From: Deltaproteobacteria bacterium | GTDB lineage: Bacteria > CG2-30-53-67 | Reading direction: 5' to 3' | Length of the DNA stretch: 64,000 bases | Assembly: GCA_013151235.1 (NCBI GenBank) | Contig: JAADIO010000002.1 | Location: 41,369-105,368, forward strand | Shown: in pieces, positions 29,262-37,608 of the stretch | Position numbering within the stretch: the first letter of the stretch is position 1 | Layout: the number at the start of each line of letters is the position of its first letter | Translations under genes and position numbers: made by a program | Notes under the pieces: model-generated | The model's database searches: none | The model's input: only the letters and a program-made list of their open reading frames with translations | Told to the model about the DNA's origin: nothing

Positions 29262-29548
29262 GCGGACTCAAAAACTGGAAGGAACTGACTCCCGGCGCCG
29301 TCATTGAAGAGGCGGGGAATGCCGCAAAGTATGAGACCGGCGGCTGGAGGACCTACCGGCCGGTCCTCGATGAAAAGAAGTGCATTCACTGCCTGAACTG
29401 CTGGATCTCCTGTCCCGATACGGCGATTATCGTCCGGGACGAGAAGATGACCGGCTTCGACTATGATCACTGCAAAGGGTGCGGCGTCTGTGCCGATGTC
29501 TGTCCGAAAAAGGTGCAGGCGATCTCGATGGAACAGGAAGGAAAATAG
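29258..29548 (+). CDS. porD: 2-oxoacid:ferredoxin oxidoreductase delta subunit (two [4Fe-4S])
   Basis: A small 96-residue ferredoxin-like subunit that passes electrons from the catalytic centre to ferredoxin. Two cluster motifs are visible: CIHCLNCWISCP and CKGCGVCADVCP. The N-terminal TGGWRTYRPVLDEKKC is typical of PorD. It starts in a 4-bp overlap with porG. Confidence 0.92.
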   Translation: MSGLKNWKELTPGAVIEEAGNAAKYETGGWRTYRPVLDEKKCIHCLNCWISCPDTAIIVRDEKMTGFDYDHCKGCGVCADVCPKKVQAISMEQEGK

Positions 29549-29559
29549 AGGGAGATATC

Positions 29560-30741
29560 ATGGGACAACGAGTAGCAATGACAGGAAACATCGCCATGGC
29601 CAACGCCATGCGCCAGATCAACCCGGATGTGTGTGCCGCCTATCCGATCACACCCTCCACCGAGATCATGCAGCAGTTTTCAAGTTTTGTGGCGGACGGA
29701 TTGGTAAAGACGGTCCTGGTGCCCGCCGAGAGTGAGCACAGCGCCATGAGCGCCTGTATCGGCGCCGCCGCCGCCGGCGGCCGGGTGATGACGGCCACCT
29801 CTTCCCAGGGACTGGCCCTCATGTGGGAGATGCTCTTCATCGCGGCGGGGAACCGGCTTCCCATCGTACTGGCCATGGCCAACCGGGCCTTGTCCGCCCC
29901 GATCAATATTCACGGCGATACCTCCGATGCCATGGGGGCACGGGACTCCGGCTGGATCCAGATCTTCTCGGAAAATGGTCAGGAAGCCTATGATAATCTG
30001 ATCCAGGCCGTGCGCATCGCCGAGCATCTTGATATACGTCTCCCCGTCATGGTTGGGATGGACGGTTTCATCATCAGCCACTCCATCGAGAGCATGGAGT
30101 TGTTAGACGATGAAAAGGTACGGGATTTCGTGGGAGAATATACCCCGAGTCGGCCTCTTCTTGACATTCAACATCCCCGGACCTACGGTCCCCTCGATCT
30201 GCAGGATTATTACATCGAACACAAACGGCAGGAATACGAGGCAATGAAAAATGCCAAGTCGGTGATCCTGGAAGTGGCGAAGGATTTTTCGAACCGCTTC
30301 GGCCGGGAGTACGGCCTCTTTGAGGCGTACCATCTTGATGATGCCGAGGTCGCCATCGTGGTCTTGAACTCCGCGGCCGGGACCGTCAAGACGGTTATTG
30401 AAGAACTGCGGGCCGACGGGGTGAAGGCGGGTCTGTTGAAACCCAGGGTCTTTCGCCCCTTCCCGGCGGAGGAGATCGCCGCCGCCCTCTCCGGTGTCAA
30501 GGCGGTCTGTGTAATGGACCGGGCCGACGGGGTCAATGCCGTCGGCGGACCCCTTTTCCCGGAATTCCGTTCCGCCCTGTATGATGCAACTCCCCGTCCG
30601 ATGATCATCAACAAGGTTTTCGGGCTCGGCGGGCGCGACCTCGGTCTGCACCATGTACGTGAGGTCTTCGCCGAATTAGGGAAGATTGCCGAAACCGGAA
30701 AGATTGAAACCCTGGCCGAATACATTACTGTTCGAAACTGA
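29560..30741 (+). CDS. porA: Pyruvate:ferredoxin oxidoreductase alpha subunit
   Basis: The alpha subunit carries the pyrimidine-binding half of the TPP site. The 393-residue protein starts MGQRVAMTGNIAMANAMRQI and contains AAYPITPSTEIMQQ, VPAESEHSAMSACIGAAAAG and TATSSQGLALMWEM, all typical. The ATG at 29560 was chosen for the AGGGAG 6 nt upstream; a longer reading would overlap porD without similarity. The por genes lie in the order gamma-delta-alpha-beta. Confidence 0.92.
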   Translation: MGQRVAMTGNIAMANAMRQINPDVCAAYPITPSTEIMQQFSSFVADGLVKTVLVPAESEHSAMSACIGAAAAGGRVMTATSSQGLALMWEMLFIAAGNRLPIVLAMANRALSAPINIHGDTSDAMGARDSGWIQIFSENGQEAYDNLIQAVRIAEHLDIRLPVMVGMDGFIISHSIESMELLDDEKVRDFVGEYTPSRPLLDIQHPRTYGPLDLQDYYIEHKRQEYEAMKNAKSVILEVAKDFSNRFGREYGLFEAYHLDDAEVAIVVLNSAAGTVKTVIEELRADGVKAGLLKPRVFRPFPAEEIAAALSGVKAVCVMDRADGVNAVGGPLFPEFRSALYDATPRPMIINKVFGLGGRDLGLHHVREVFAELGKIAETGKIETLAEYITVRN

Positions 30742-30758
30742 ACCGCAAGGAGTCTATC

Positions 30759-31703
30759 ATGTCCAAACTGACACTCAAGGAACTTTCCAAACAGGAGGAA
30801 CTCTTAAGCGGAGGGCACAGACTCTGTGCCGGGTGCGGCGCTTCCATTATCGTCCGCCAGATCCTCTTGGCCGCCGAGGACCCCGTGGTCGTGACGAGCG
30901 CCACCGGGTGTCTCGAAGTGGCCACGACCATCTTCCCCTACACTGCCTGGAAGGTCCCCTTTTTCCATTCAGCCTTTGAAAATTCCGCCGCCACGGCGTC
31001 CGGTGTTGAGGCCATGTATCAATCCCTCAAAAAACAGGGAAAGATCAAAGAGAAAATCAAGTTTATCGCCTTCGGCGGTGACGGGGGGACCTACGACATC
31101 GGTTTCCAGTCTCTTTCGGGAGCACTGGAGCGGGGTCATGATTTTACCTATATTTGTTACGACAACGGGGCCTACATGAACACCGGGATTCAGCGGTCGA
31201 GTTCGACCCCGATCGGCGCTGCGACGACGACCAGCCCCGCCGGTAAGGTGGTGCCCGGCAAGATGCAGCACCGGAAGAACCTGACGAAGATCGTGGAGGC
31301 CCACAATATCCCCTACCTGGCCCAGGCAAGTCCCTCCAAACCGATGGATCTGATGAAGAAGGTTCGCAAGGCCCTGGCCACGGAAGGTCCCTGTTTTCTG
31401 AACATTGTTTCCCCCTGCAACCGGGGATGGCGTTCCGCCCTGGATGGAGCGATCCGGGAATCCCAGCTTGCCGTCGATACTTGTTTCTGGCCCCTGTATG
31501 AAGTCGAAGAGGGGAAGGTGAAGATTACCTTTAAACCGAAGGAGAAAAAACCGATCGAAGAGTGGCTGAAGGTCCAGGGGCGTTTCAAACATCTCTTCAA
31601 GCCGGAAAACGGATGGATCATCGAAAAAATGCAAAAAAGGATCGACCACGACTGGGAAAAACTTCTGGCCCGCCATGAGGCGGATCAGCCCGTGAAAGAG
31701 TAG
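30759..31703 (+). CDS. porB: Pyruvate:ferredoxin oxidoreductase beta subunit
   Basis: The beta subunit binds the TPP diphosphate and a [4Fe-4S] cluster. The 314-residue protein has HRLCAGCGASIIVRQ with cluster cysteines, SATGCLEVATTIFPY, and the TPP motif region FGGDGGTYDIGFQSLSGALE followed by CYDNGAYMNTG. Family text HRKNLTKIVEAHNIPYLAQA supports PorB over KorB. It is the last por gene. Confidence 0.92.
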   Translation: MSKLTLKELSKQEELLSGGHRLCAGCGASIIVRQILLAAEDPVVVTSATGCLEVATTIFPYTAWKVPFFHSAFENSAATASGVEAMYQSLKKQGKIKEKIKFIAFGGDGGTYDIGFQSLSGALERGHDFTYICYDNGAYMNTGIQRSSSTPIGAATTTSPAGKVVPGKMQHRKNLTKIVEAHNIPYLAQASPSKPMDLMKKVRKALATEGPCFLNIVSPCNRGWRSALDGAIRESQLAVDTCFWPLYEVEEGKVKITFKPKEKKPIEEWLKVQGRFKHLFKPENGWIIEKMQKRIDHDWEKLLARHEADQPVKE

Positions 31704-31729
31704 AGGAAAAGAGAGGGGAAATTAAATGA

Positions 31730-31758
31730 TTGTAATTTATCTAACTCCATGTTATATA
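31730..31758 (+). promoter_or_regulatory. Candidate promoter of mglBA
   Basis: TTGTAA - 17 bp - TATATA in a short AT-rich stretch between porB and mglB, giving a leader of about 72 nt. It suggests mglBA is transcribed separately from por. Confidence 0.5.
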
Positions 31759-31836
31759 TAATATATTAGCAATTTCGCCGATCCGCCCCAATCTTACGAG
31801 CCCTTCTTGAAAGAGGGTCCATTCAAGAGGTTCACC

Positions 31837-32337
31837 ATGGCTGCACAAAACACCAACCTGGTCCTTTACGAAGAGGATGTTGTCAGGATAGAAGAAGAGA
31901 TCGCCAGACTTCGTCAACAGACAAACTCCAACCTTATTTTTCTGGTGGACCGGGACGGCCAGTTGATCGCTTCCTGTGGGGACAAGGAAGACCTCGATAC
32001 CACGTCGCTTGCTTCTCTGACGGCGGGGAATATCGCCGCCACGGGAGGGATGGCAAAACTCATTGGGGAAAAAGAGTTTTCCATTCTCTTTCATGAGGGG
32101 GAGCGGGACAATATTCACATCTCTATTATCGCCAAACGGGTGATTCTCGTGATCATTTTCGACCAGCGTTCTTCCCTTGGCATTGTCCGTCTCCGGGTCA
32201 AAAAAAGCTCGGAGACCCTGGCCCGTATTTTTGAAGAGGTCCAGCAGAAGAAAGAGAAAGAGGGACAGGACGCGGACGGCCTCGGCTCACCGTTGGAAGA
32301 AATTACCGATGAAGATATAGACCGGCTTTTCGGGTAA
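31837..32337 (+). CDS. mglB: MglA GTPase-activating protein MglB (roadblock/LC7)
   Basis: MglB is the dimeric roadblock/LC7 protein that stimulates GTP hydrolysis by MglA and marks the lagging pole in Myxococcus. The 166-residue protein has an N-terminal helix (EEDVVRIEEEIARLRQQ), the roadblock core (NLIFLVDRDGQLIASCG, SILFHEGERDNIHISIIAKRV) and an acidic C-terminal tail. The ATG at 31837 has AGAGG 6 nt upstream; a TTG 30 bp earlier is weaker. mglA follows after 25 bp. Confidence 0.9.
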   Translation: MAAQNTNLVLYEEDVVRIEEEIARLRQQTNSNLIFLVDRDGQLIASCGDKEDLDTTSLASLTAGNIAATGGMAKLIGEKEFSILFHEGERDNIHISIIAKRVILVIIFDQRSSLGIVRLRVKKSSETLARIFEEVQQKKEKEGQDADGLGSPLEEITDEDIDRLFG

Positions 32338-32362
32338 GCAAACCAACGATTAGAGGGTAAGC

Positions 32363-32956
32363 ATGTCTTTCATCAACTATTCCTCCCGAGAGATCAACTG
32401 CAAGATTGTTTACTACGGTCCGGGCCTGGGCGGCAAGACCACGAACATCCAGTATATCTACGACAAGACCAATCCCGAGGCCAAGGGGAAGATGATTTCC
32501 CTTGCCACGGAAACGGAACGGACCCTCTTCTTCGATTTTCTCCCGCTGGCTCTTGGGACGATCCGGGGGTTCAAGACCCGCTTTCATCTCTATACCGTTC
32601 CGGGGCAGGTCTTCTACGATGCCAGCCGGAAGCTGATCTTGAAAGGGGTCGACGGCGTGGTTTTTGTGGCCGACTCGCAACTGGAGCGGATGGATGCCAA
32701 TATGGAAAGCGTTGAGAACCTGAAAGAAAACCTCATGGAGCAGGGGTATGACTTGGCCAAAATCCCCTATGTGGTTCAGTTCAATAAGCGGGACCTGGAC
32801 AATGTCGCCACCGTGGAGGAACTGCAGAAGGCCCTGAACCCGATGCAGGTTCCGTGGTTTGAGGCGGTTGCTCCCGGTGGAAGCGGAGTTTTTGAGACCC
32901 TCAAGGCTGTGGCGAAGCAGGTCCTCATGCAGTTGAAAAACGGCGGAGGGAACTGA
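32363..32956 (+). CDS. mglA: Ras-like polarity GTPase MglA
   Basis: MglA is a small GTPase that sets front-rear polarity and controls motility machinery. The 197-residue protein has the P-loop [10 protein letters not shown], the family switch II TVPGQ (with T-V-P in place of Ras-type D-x-x before GQ) and the NKRD guanine-specificity motif. [24 protein letters not shown] N-terminal text is diagnostic of MglA. Other bacteria use MglAB for polarity without gliding, so motility cannot be inferred. No target such as RomR or Frz is encoded here. Confidence 0.95.
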   Translation: MSFINYSSREINCKIVYYGPGLGGKTTNIQYIYDKTNPEAKGKMISLATETERTLFFDFLPLALGTIRGFKTRFHLYTVPGQVFYDASRKLILKGVDGVVFVADSQLERMDANMESVENLKENLMEQGYDLAKIPYVVQFNKRDLDNVATVEELQKALNPMQVPWFEAVAPGGSGVFETLKAVAKQVLMQLKNGGGN

Positions 32957-32977
32957 AAAAAAATCCCAGGGCAAAAC

Positions 32978-33003
32978 CGGCGTGCATTACGCCCGCTTTT
33001 TTT
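32978..33003 (+). terminator. Intrinsic terminator after mglA
   Basis: GGCGT-GCATT-ACGCC followed by CGC and seven T. It lies 22 bp after the mglA stop. The left flank is A-rich, so it could also work for the convergent gene ending at 33022. Confidence 0.75.
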
Positions 33004-33021
33004 GAACGGTTAAGGTGCTTG

Positions 33022-34095
33022 TCATTTTCTCGATAACCTTGAAATATTCTGTCGGTGCAGTTTTTCCCGGAGTTTCTTCAGCCGGTCGATTCCCCCTTTG
33101 ATACGAAAGACCTCTTCCATCATTGCCTGGGTATTATCGGCCCCGGCAAAAGCCCAGTCCACCTCTTCCTCTTCATGGACCTGGAAATCCCCCCGGTTGT
33201 TTTCATTACGCAGGAGATGTTCGATGACCGGTCGTGCAGCGGTTACAAGGGTTTCCAGAAACCAGATCTCCTGCTCCGTGAAGGGGGTGTTGCTCCGGGC
33301 GGAACAGAGCAGGAGTGTCCCGACGCTTTCATCTTCGGCAAGCACCGGGACAAGAACCAGCGACCGATAAGGTGTCTCTTTGAGATACCGCCGAACGAAG
33401 ACCATGATCGGCTCCGTTCCAACATCGGGGATTACCAACATCTCCCGGCTGTTTAAGACCTCAATCATCTCCGGATACCTTTGCAGATCGATCTTAAGGT
33501 GCTGTAGCGCCGGGTTGTCACTGGAAGCTTCGACAATACCGGTCTTCCGGTCTTCATAAACGCGGACAAAAGAACATCGGTCGACCCCCATAATTTCAGC
33601 CACATTCAGTACCAGCGTAAAGAGCATGTCATGAACCGTTTCTTTCGCATAGAGGGAGTGGATCATCTCCTGGATCAGGTAGAGTCCTTCCCTTTCACTG
33701 CTCAACCGGGCGAACCGTTCCCACAACTCCAATTGCCGTTCCACCCGGGCCAGCAGATCGAGCCTTTCCACCGGTTTTGCGATCAAATCGTCCGCTCCCG
33801 ACTGCAAACCCTCCAGGGTACAGAGGTCTTTCTGCTCTGCAGCCATCAGGATCAACGGGATCTCCTGCATGGACGGAATCATTCGTAACTGCCGACAGAG
33901 GTGGAGACCATCCATTCGCGGCAGCTCGGTGGCGGCCAGCACCAGGTCCGGCTGGAAGCGAATCAACTTCTGCAGACCTTCTACCCCGTCAGAGGCTTCT
34001 TCCAGAGAATAGGGATAGGCGGACATGATCTCCCGGATGCGGCTCCGTGCACGGGTATCGGAGTCAATGACGAGAATGCGGGTATAATCGATCAT
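33022..34095 (-). CDS. GAF-domain protein with degenerate response-regulator receiver
   Basis: A 357-residue protein with an N-terminal receiver-like domain (about 1-122) and a GAF domain (about 150-310), then a charged tail. The receiver keeps the acidic pair (DSD, residues 11-13) and the lysine (AKPVE), but the phosphoacceptor position is alanine 55 (PDLVLAATELP where PDLVLLDxxxP is usual). It is therefore probably not phosphorylated. The ATG at 34095 has GGAGAG 8 nt upstream. The leader carries a GEMM-class riboswitch (34237-34308). The output is unknown, since there is no DNA-binding, GGDEF or kinase domain. Confidence 0.8.
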   Translation of the reverse strand: MIDYTRILVIDSDTRARSRIREIMSAYPYSLEEASDGVEGLQKLIRFQPDLVLAATELPRMDGLHLCRQLRMIPSMQEIPLILMAAEQKDLCTLEGLQSGADDLIAKPVERLDLLARVERQLELWERFARLSSEREGLYLIQEMIHSLYAKETVHDMLFTLVLNVAEIMGVDRCSFVRVYEDRKTGIVEASSDNPALQHLKIDLQRYPEMIEVLNSREMLVIPDVGTEPIMVFVRRYLKETPYRSLVLVPVLAEDESVGTLLLCSARSNTPFTEQEIWFLETLVTAARPVIEHLLRNENNRGDFQVHEEEEVDWAFAGADNTQAMMEEVFRIKGGIDRLKKLREKLHRQNISRLSRK

Positions 34096-34236
34096 AGCGG
34101 TCTCTCCATTGCTATTCGGATCGAAACACGGGAGTGAATCGAATTCACCGGAAACCTGATGATACGAAAGAGATCTTTCGGATGGATGAGAAATGAATGG
34201 AATGAAATTATCGGAGGTGTTTGCATCACTTATTTT

Positions 34237-34308
34237 CGGCAATCGACCAACCATTTAAGGTTGTCGACTTTGCGCCCCGTCCTTTCGGAAACCGGTTAGC
34301 CATTTTCG
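34237..34308 (-). ncRNA. GEMM (cyclic di-GMP-I type) riboswitch
   Basis: Read on the minus strand: TGGCTAACCGG, a GAAA tetraloop flanked by TCC/GGA, then GGGGCGCAAAGTC, a P3 helix CAACC-TTAAAT-GGTTG and a closing GGTCGATTGCCG. This follows the GEMM order (GGCAAACC, GAAA loop, GGGACGCAAAGCC, second helix, GGGTTGCCG). A good promoter is 17 bp upstream, and the gene it leads to starts about 140 nt downstream. Sequence alone does not tell cyclic di-GMP from 3',3'-cGAMP specificity. No clear terminator was found in the expression platform. Confidence 0.75.
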
Positions 34309-34324
34309 TTATAATGATATTTTA

Positions 34325-34353
34325 AGTATAGCTTATTTGATGCGGCTGGACAA
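34325..34353 (-). promoter_or_regulatory. Promoter of the riboswitch-controlled GAF gene
   Basis: The minus strand reads TTGTCC - 17 bp - TATACT. The predicted RNA would start about 10 nt before the riboswitch, which supports both calls. Confidence 0.7.
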
Positions 34354-34360
34354 TTAAATT

Positions 34361-34414
34361 AATGCCGGGTTTCTGTCGCCTTCGGAGGTCCCACAAAGCA
34401 GAAAGATCGGCATT
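34361..34414. other. Nested hairpin element of unknown function
   Basis: Three nested stems: AATGCCG/CGGCATT (outer, 7 bp), TTTCTG/CAGAAA (6 bp) and CCT-TCGG-AGG (inner), with an asymmetric TCCCACAAAG bulge. It lies in the 490-bp gap between two divergent genes, upstream of the DUF547 gene on the plus strand. It matches no riboswitch class I recognise. The rest of the gap to 34586 shows nothing further I can name. Confidence 0.4.
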
Positions 34415-34586
34415 TTATAAATAATTTTATAAACGAAATCAATGAGATAGATGAATCACGCCGGAAATCGCAGGTTTGTCATTATTCTGGGGAGGAATCT
34501 TGCAAATTCAATGGTTTTTTTTGAGTTGTAGCGGATCGTTTTCTGAGATATGAATGGAGAAAAAGTTCAGTCGAAGAGGTGAAGAG

Positions 34587-35459
34587 ATGGATTTCAGAAC
34601 CCGGGAAGGACGGATGGAAGCTCTCGTACTCAGGAACAGTCGTCCAGCCTGGATTATGCTGTTGGTCCTCCTTCTGTTATTCTGTATGGCGATCAAATCC
34701 GCCGGGGCAATCCCTCTGCCGAATGAGGCCTGGGGAAAACTGTTGGCCGGGTTTGTGCATGAAGGTCGTGTCGACTACGATGGGATCGAAGCTCACCCTG
34801 CACTTCTTCAGCAGAGCCTGAAGGAGTTTTCCCGAATTACCCGCCGGGTATATGATAAATGGTCCAGGGAACAACAGCTCGCCCACTGGATCAACGCCTA
34901 CAATCTTTTCACCGTCAAGGCGGTTGTTGATCATTATCCGCCGAAGGGATGGAACTTCCTTTACCCAAGGATCAGTATTCGTCAGATCAGCCGGGTCTGG
35001 GACCGGAAGGAATACCGCACAGCGGGAGAACGGCTCTCCCTGAACCGGATTGAGCATCAAATCCTTCGTCCTCTCTTCCGGGAACCGAGAGTCCACTTTG
35101 CCTTGGTCTGTGCCTCCCTGGGGTGTCCCCCCCTCCCTGCTCAACCCTATACCGGGGAGAACCTGGAGGTCATGCTCAACCGGCAGGTGAGGATCTATCT
35201 TGACGATACCGACCATGGACTTCACTGGGACCCTGCCACGCGGACACTCTCCCTGTCACAAATTTTCTCCTGGTTCGGGGAAGACTTCCGGGGTTACACG
35301 GAAAGACACCGCCTCTTCAGAGCTCTGCCGGCAAAACAGAGAAATGCTCTGAATTTCGTGTGGGAATACCTTCCGGAGCGGATCAGGAAATCGTTGACAG
35401 CGGAACCGTTCCGGATACATTATATGAAATATGACTGGTCCCTGAATGGCCGTCCATAA
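34587..35459 (+). CDS. DUF547 secreted or membrane-anchored protein
   Basis: A 290-residue protein with a signal-anchor-like hydrophobic stretch (IMLLVLLLLFCMAIKSAGA) followed by a DUF547 domain. Diagnostic text: LAHWINAYNLFTVKAVVDHYP, LNRIEHQILRPLFREPRVHFALVC with CASLGCPPLP, and EYLPERIRKSL near the end. DUF547 contains conserved H, E and C residues suggestive of a papain-like fold, but its activity is not established. The ATG at 34587 has AGAGG 7 nt upstream; an ATG at 34554 is a weaker alternative. Confidence 0.85.
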   Translation: MDFRTREGRMEALVLRNSRPAWIMLLVLLLLFCMAIKSAGAIPLPNEAWGKLLAGFVHEGRVDYDGIEAHPALLQQSLKEFSRITRRVYDKWSREQQLAHWINAYNLFTVKAVVDHYPPKGWNFLYPRISIRQISRVWDRKEYRTAGERLSLNRIEHQILRPLFREPRVHFALVCASLGCPPLPAQPYTGENLEVMLNRQVRIYLDDTDHGLHWDPATRTLSLSQIFSWFGEDFRGYTERHRLFRALPAKQRNALNFVWEYLPERIRKSLTAEPFRIHYMKYDWSLNGRP

Positions 35460-35518
35460 TGACTCTTTCTTAATTTGCCCGATTACGGAAACCACCATCG
35501 TCGAAAAGGGACGATCCC

Positions 35519-37534
35519 TTGACGGAACCATTGATCCAATCACAAATCCATTTCGGCCGGGAGGTTCTGAGCGATTTTTCCCGGTCAACCGCACTGGAAT
35601 GGATTGAAACGAACGGGCTGGGCGGTTATGCTTCCTCCACGGTGGTCGGTGCAAACACCCGCCGTTATCACGGCCTTCTCGTTGCCGGCGGCGAGGGGTT
35701 CTCCCGTTACGTCCTCCTCTCCAAACTGGAAGACTTTCTCATTACCCGCGGCATTCGATACAACCTGAGCAGCAATCAATACCGGGAGACGATCCATCCC
35801 GGCGGACATCTGCTGCTCGACGGTTTCGACCGTTATCCCTTTCCGACCTTTCATTACGATCTGGAGGGAGTACGGATCAAAAAGGAAATTTTCCTCCCCT
35901 ACGGCCAGGAGACCGTGGTTATTCTCTACACGATGCTGAGTCCGGGGAGAGCGGGGAGGCTCCATGTCCGTCCGCTCATTGCCTTCCGCGATGCTCATGC
36001 CCTGACCCGCGAAAACCCGGTTCTGGACAATACCGTCATCATGGGAACCGGCAAGGTTTCGATTCATCCCTATCCGGGAATGCCGACACTGACCTTTTAC
36101 CATCACCGGGGGACCTTTGCCGGTCCATCCTACTGGTACCGGGATTTTCATTACCCCCGGGAACGGGAGCGCGGCCTGGAAGATGTGGAGGATCTTTTCA
36201 GCCCGGGTGAGTTCGTTCTGCCTCTTACCAACAACCATCCGATTGCCCTTGTCATTACCGCCGGGGAGAGTGACCCGCAGTCCGCACACCTCCTGCGGGA
36301 AAAGGAACTCCAACGGAGACGGGACCTTCTCCTTTCCCTGCCCGTGCGAGACGAGGTCACCGAGTTACTGACGCTGGCCGCTGACCAGTTTTTCGTTCGG
36401 AGCCGATCTCATCGAAGTACCGTGATTGCCGGTTATCCCTGGTTTGCCGACGGGGGCCGGGAGACGCTGATCAGTTTGCAGGGACTGGCCCTCTGTACCG
36501 GACGTCACCGGGATGCCCGGGCGATTCTCCGGGTCACGGCCCGGAGAATACAGGACGGACTGGTTCCCAACCGGACTTTGGAGGGGACCGGAGAAGCGGA
36601 CTACCGGGCAGCGGACGCTTCGCTCCATTTTCTGATTGCCGTCGACCGGTATCTTTGTGCAACACGGGACGGGGACTTGTTGAAGGAACTTTTTCCGGTT
36701 ATGGAAAAGATCGTAGCAGCCTACCGTCAGGGAACTCGTTACGGGATTGCCATGGATGCCGGCGACAAGCTACTCCATGCCGGAGTGCCGGGTCTTCCCG
36801 TAACCTGGATGGACGCGAAACTGGAAGATTGGGTCGTTACCCCCCGTCAGGGGAAGGCGGTCGAGATCAATGCCCTCTGGCATCATGCACTGCAACGTAT
36901 GGCGGCCTGGTCGGACGGTCTTGGAATTTCAAGAGACTATGGTTGGCTCGCGGAAGAGGTTCGCCGTAATTTTGCCCGACGTTTCTGGTATGCCGAGGGG
37001 GGCTATCTCTATGACGTGATTGATACCGACAACGGACCCGATGCGTCCTTTCGGCCGAACCAGATTACGGCCCTGGCATTGGCTCCTCCTCTGATCGGGC
37101 AGGAGCGGGGGAGGGGCATCCTGAAGGCGGTACGCCGACGGCTGCTTACCCCGTTCGGACTGCGCAGTCTTGATCCCGAGGATTCCGCTTACCGGAAGCA
37201 TTACGAAGGGAGCCCCTGGGAACGGGACAGCGCCTACCACCAGGGAACGGTCTGGCCCTGGTGGATGGGTCCCTTAACTGATGCCTTTCTCCGGTATTGT
37301 CCGGAGGAGCTGAATTCTTCCTGGCTCAACCCGTTGATCGGGCAACTTTCGGTTTACGGAGTCGGAACGATCGGTGAAGTCTTCGACGGTGATCCCCCCT
37401 ACCATCCGGGGGGCTGCATCGCCCAGGCCTGGAGCGTGGCGGAACTTCTGCGGAGCTATCTCTCTCTTCAAGATGTCTTCGGGGGGAAGGGGATGAAAAA
37501 AAGTTCTGTTGCGTCCCCCTCGGTTTTGAGTTAG
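35519..37534 (+). CDS. Glycogen debranching enzyme (amylo-alpha-1,6-glucosidase, GH133 type)
   Basis: This enzyme removes alpha-1,6 branches from glycogen so that phosphorylase can continue. The 671-residue protein has the N-terminal family block LEWIETNGLGGYASSTVVGANTRRYHGLLV (read in two parts) and a C-terminal (alpha/alpha)6-type region with YPWFADGGRETLISLQGL, WMDAKLEDWVVTPRQGKAVEI and WPWWMGPL. Where most relatives have DWGRD, this one has DGGRE, a change near the proposed active site. The start is a TTG with AAGGG 8 nt upstream. glgP is at 54424 in the same window. Confidence 0.9.
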   Translation: MTEPLIQSQIHFGREVLSDFSRSTALEWIETNGLGGYASSTVVGANTRRYHGLLVAGGEGFSRYVLLSKLEDFLITRGIRYNLSSNQYRETIHPGGHLLLDGFDRYPFPTFHYDLEGVRIKKEIFLPYGQETVVILYTMLSPGRAGRLHVRPLIAFRDAHALTRENPVLDNTVIMGTGKVSIHPYPGMPTLTFYHHRGTFAGPSYWYRDFHYPRERERGLEDVEDLFSPGEFVLPLTNNHPIALVITAGESDPQSAHLLREKELQRRRDLLLSLPVRDEVTELLTLAADQFFVRSRSHRSTVIAGYPWFADGGRETLISLQGLALCTGRHRDARAILRVTARRIQDGLVPNRTLEGTGEADYRAADASLHFLIAVDRYLCATRDGDLLKELFPVMEKIVAAYRQGTRYGIAMDAGDKLLHAGVPGLPVTWMDAKLEDWVVTPRQGKAVEINALWHHALQRMAAWSDGLGISRDYGWLAEEVRRNFARRFWYAEGGYLYDVIDTDNGPDASFRPNQITALALAPPLIGQERGRGILKAVRRRLLTPFGLRSLDPEDSAYRKHYEGSPWERDSAYHQGTVWPWWMGPLTDAFLRYCPEELNSSWLNPLIGQLSVYGVGTIGEVFDGDPPYHPGGCIAQAWSVAELLRSYLSLQDVFGGKGMKKSSVASPSVLS

Positions 37535-37608
37535 ACTGATCAATATAACCGTGTCATTCGATACGCTGGTCCCACCGTCAAGATCACCATATTTCAGGAG
37601 GTGTCCCC

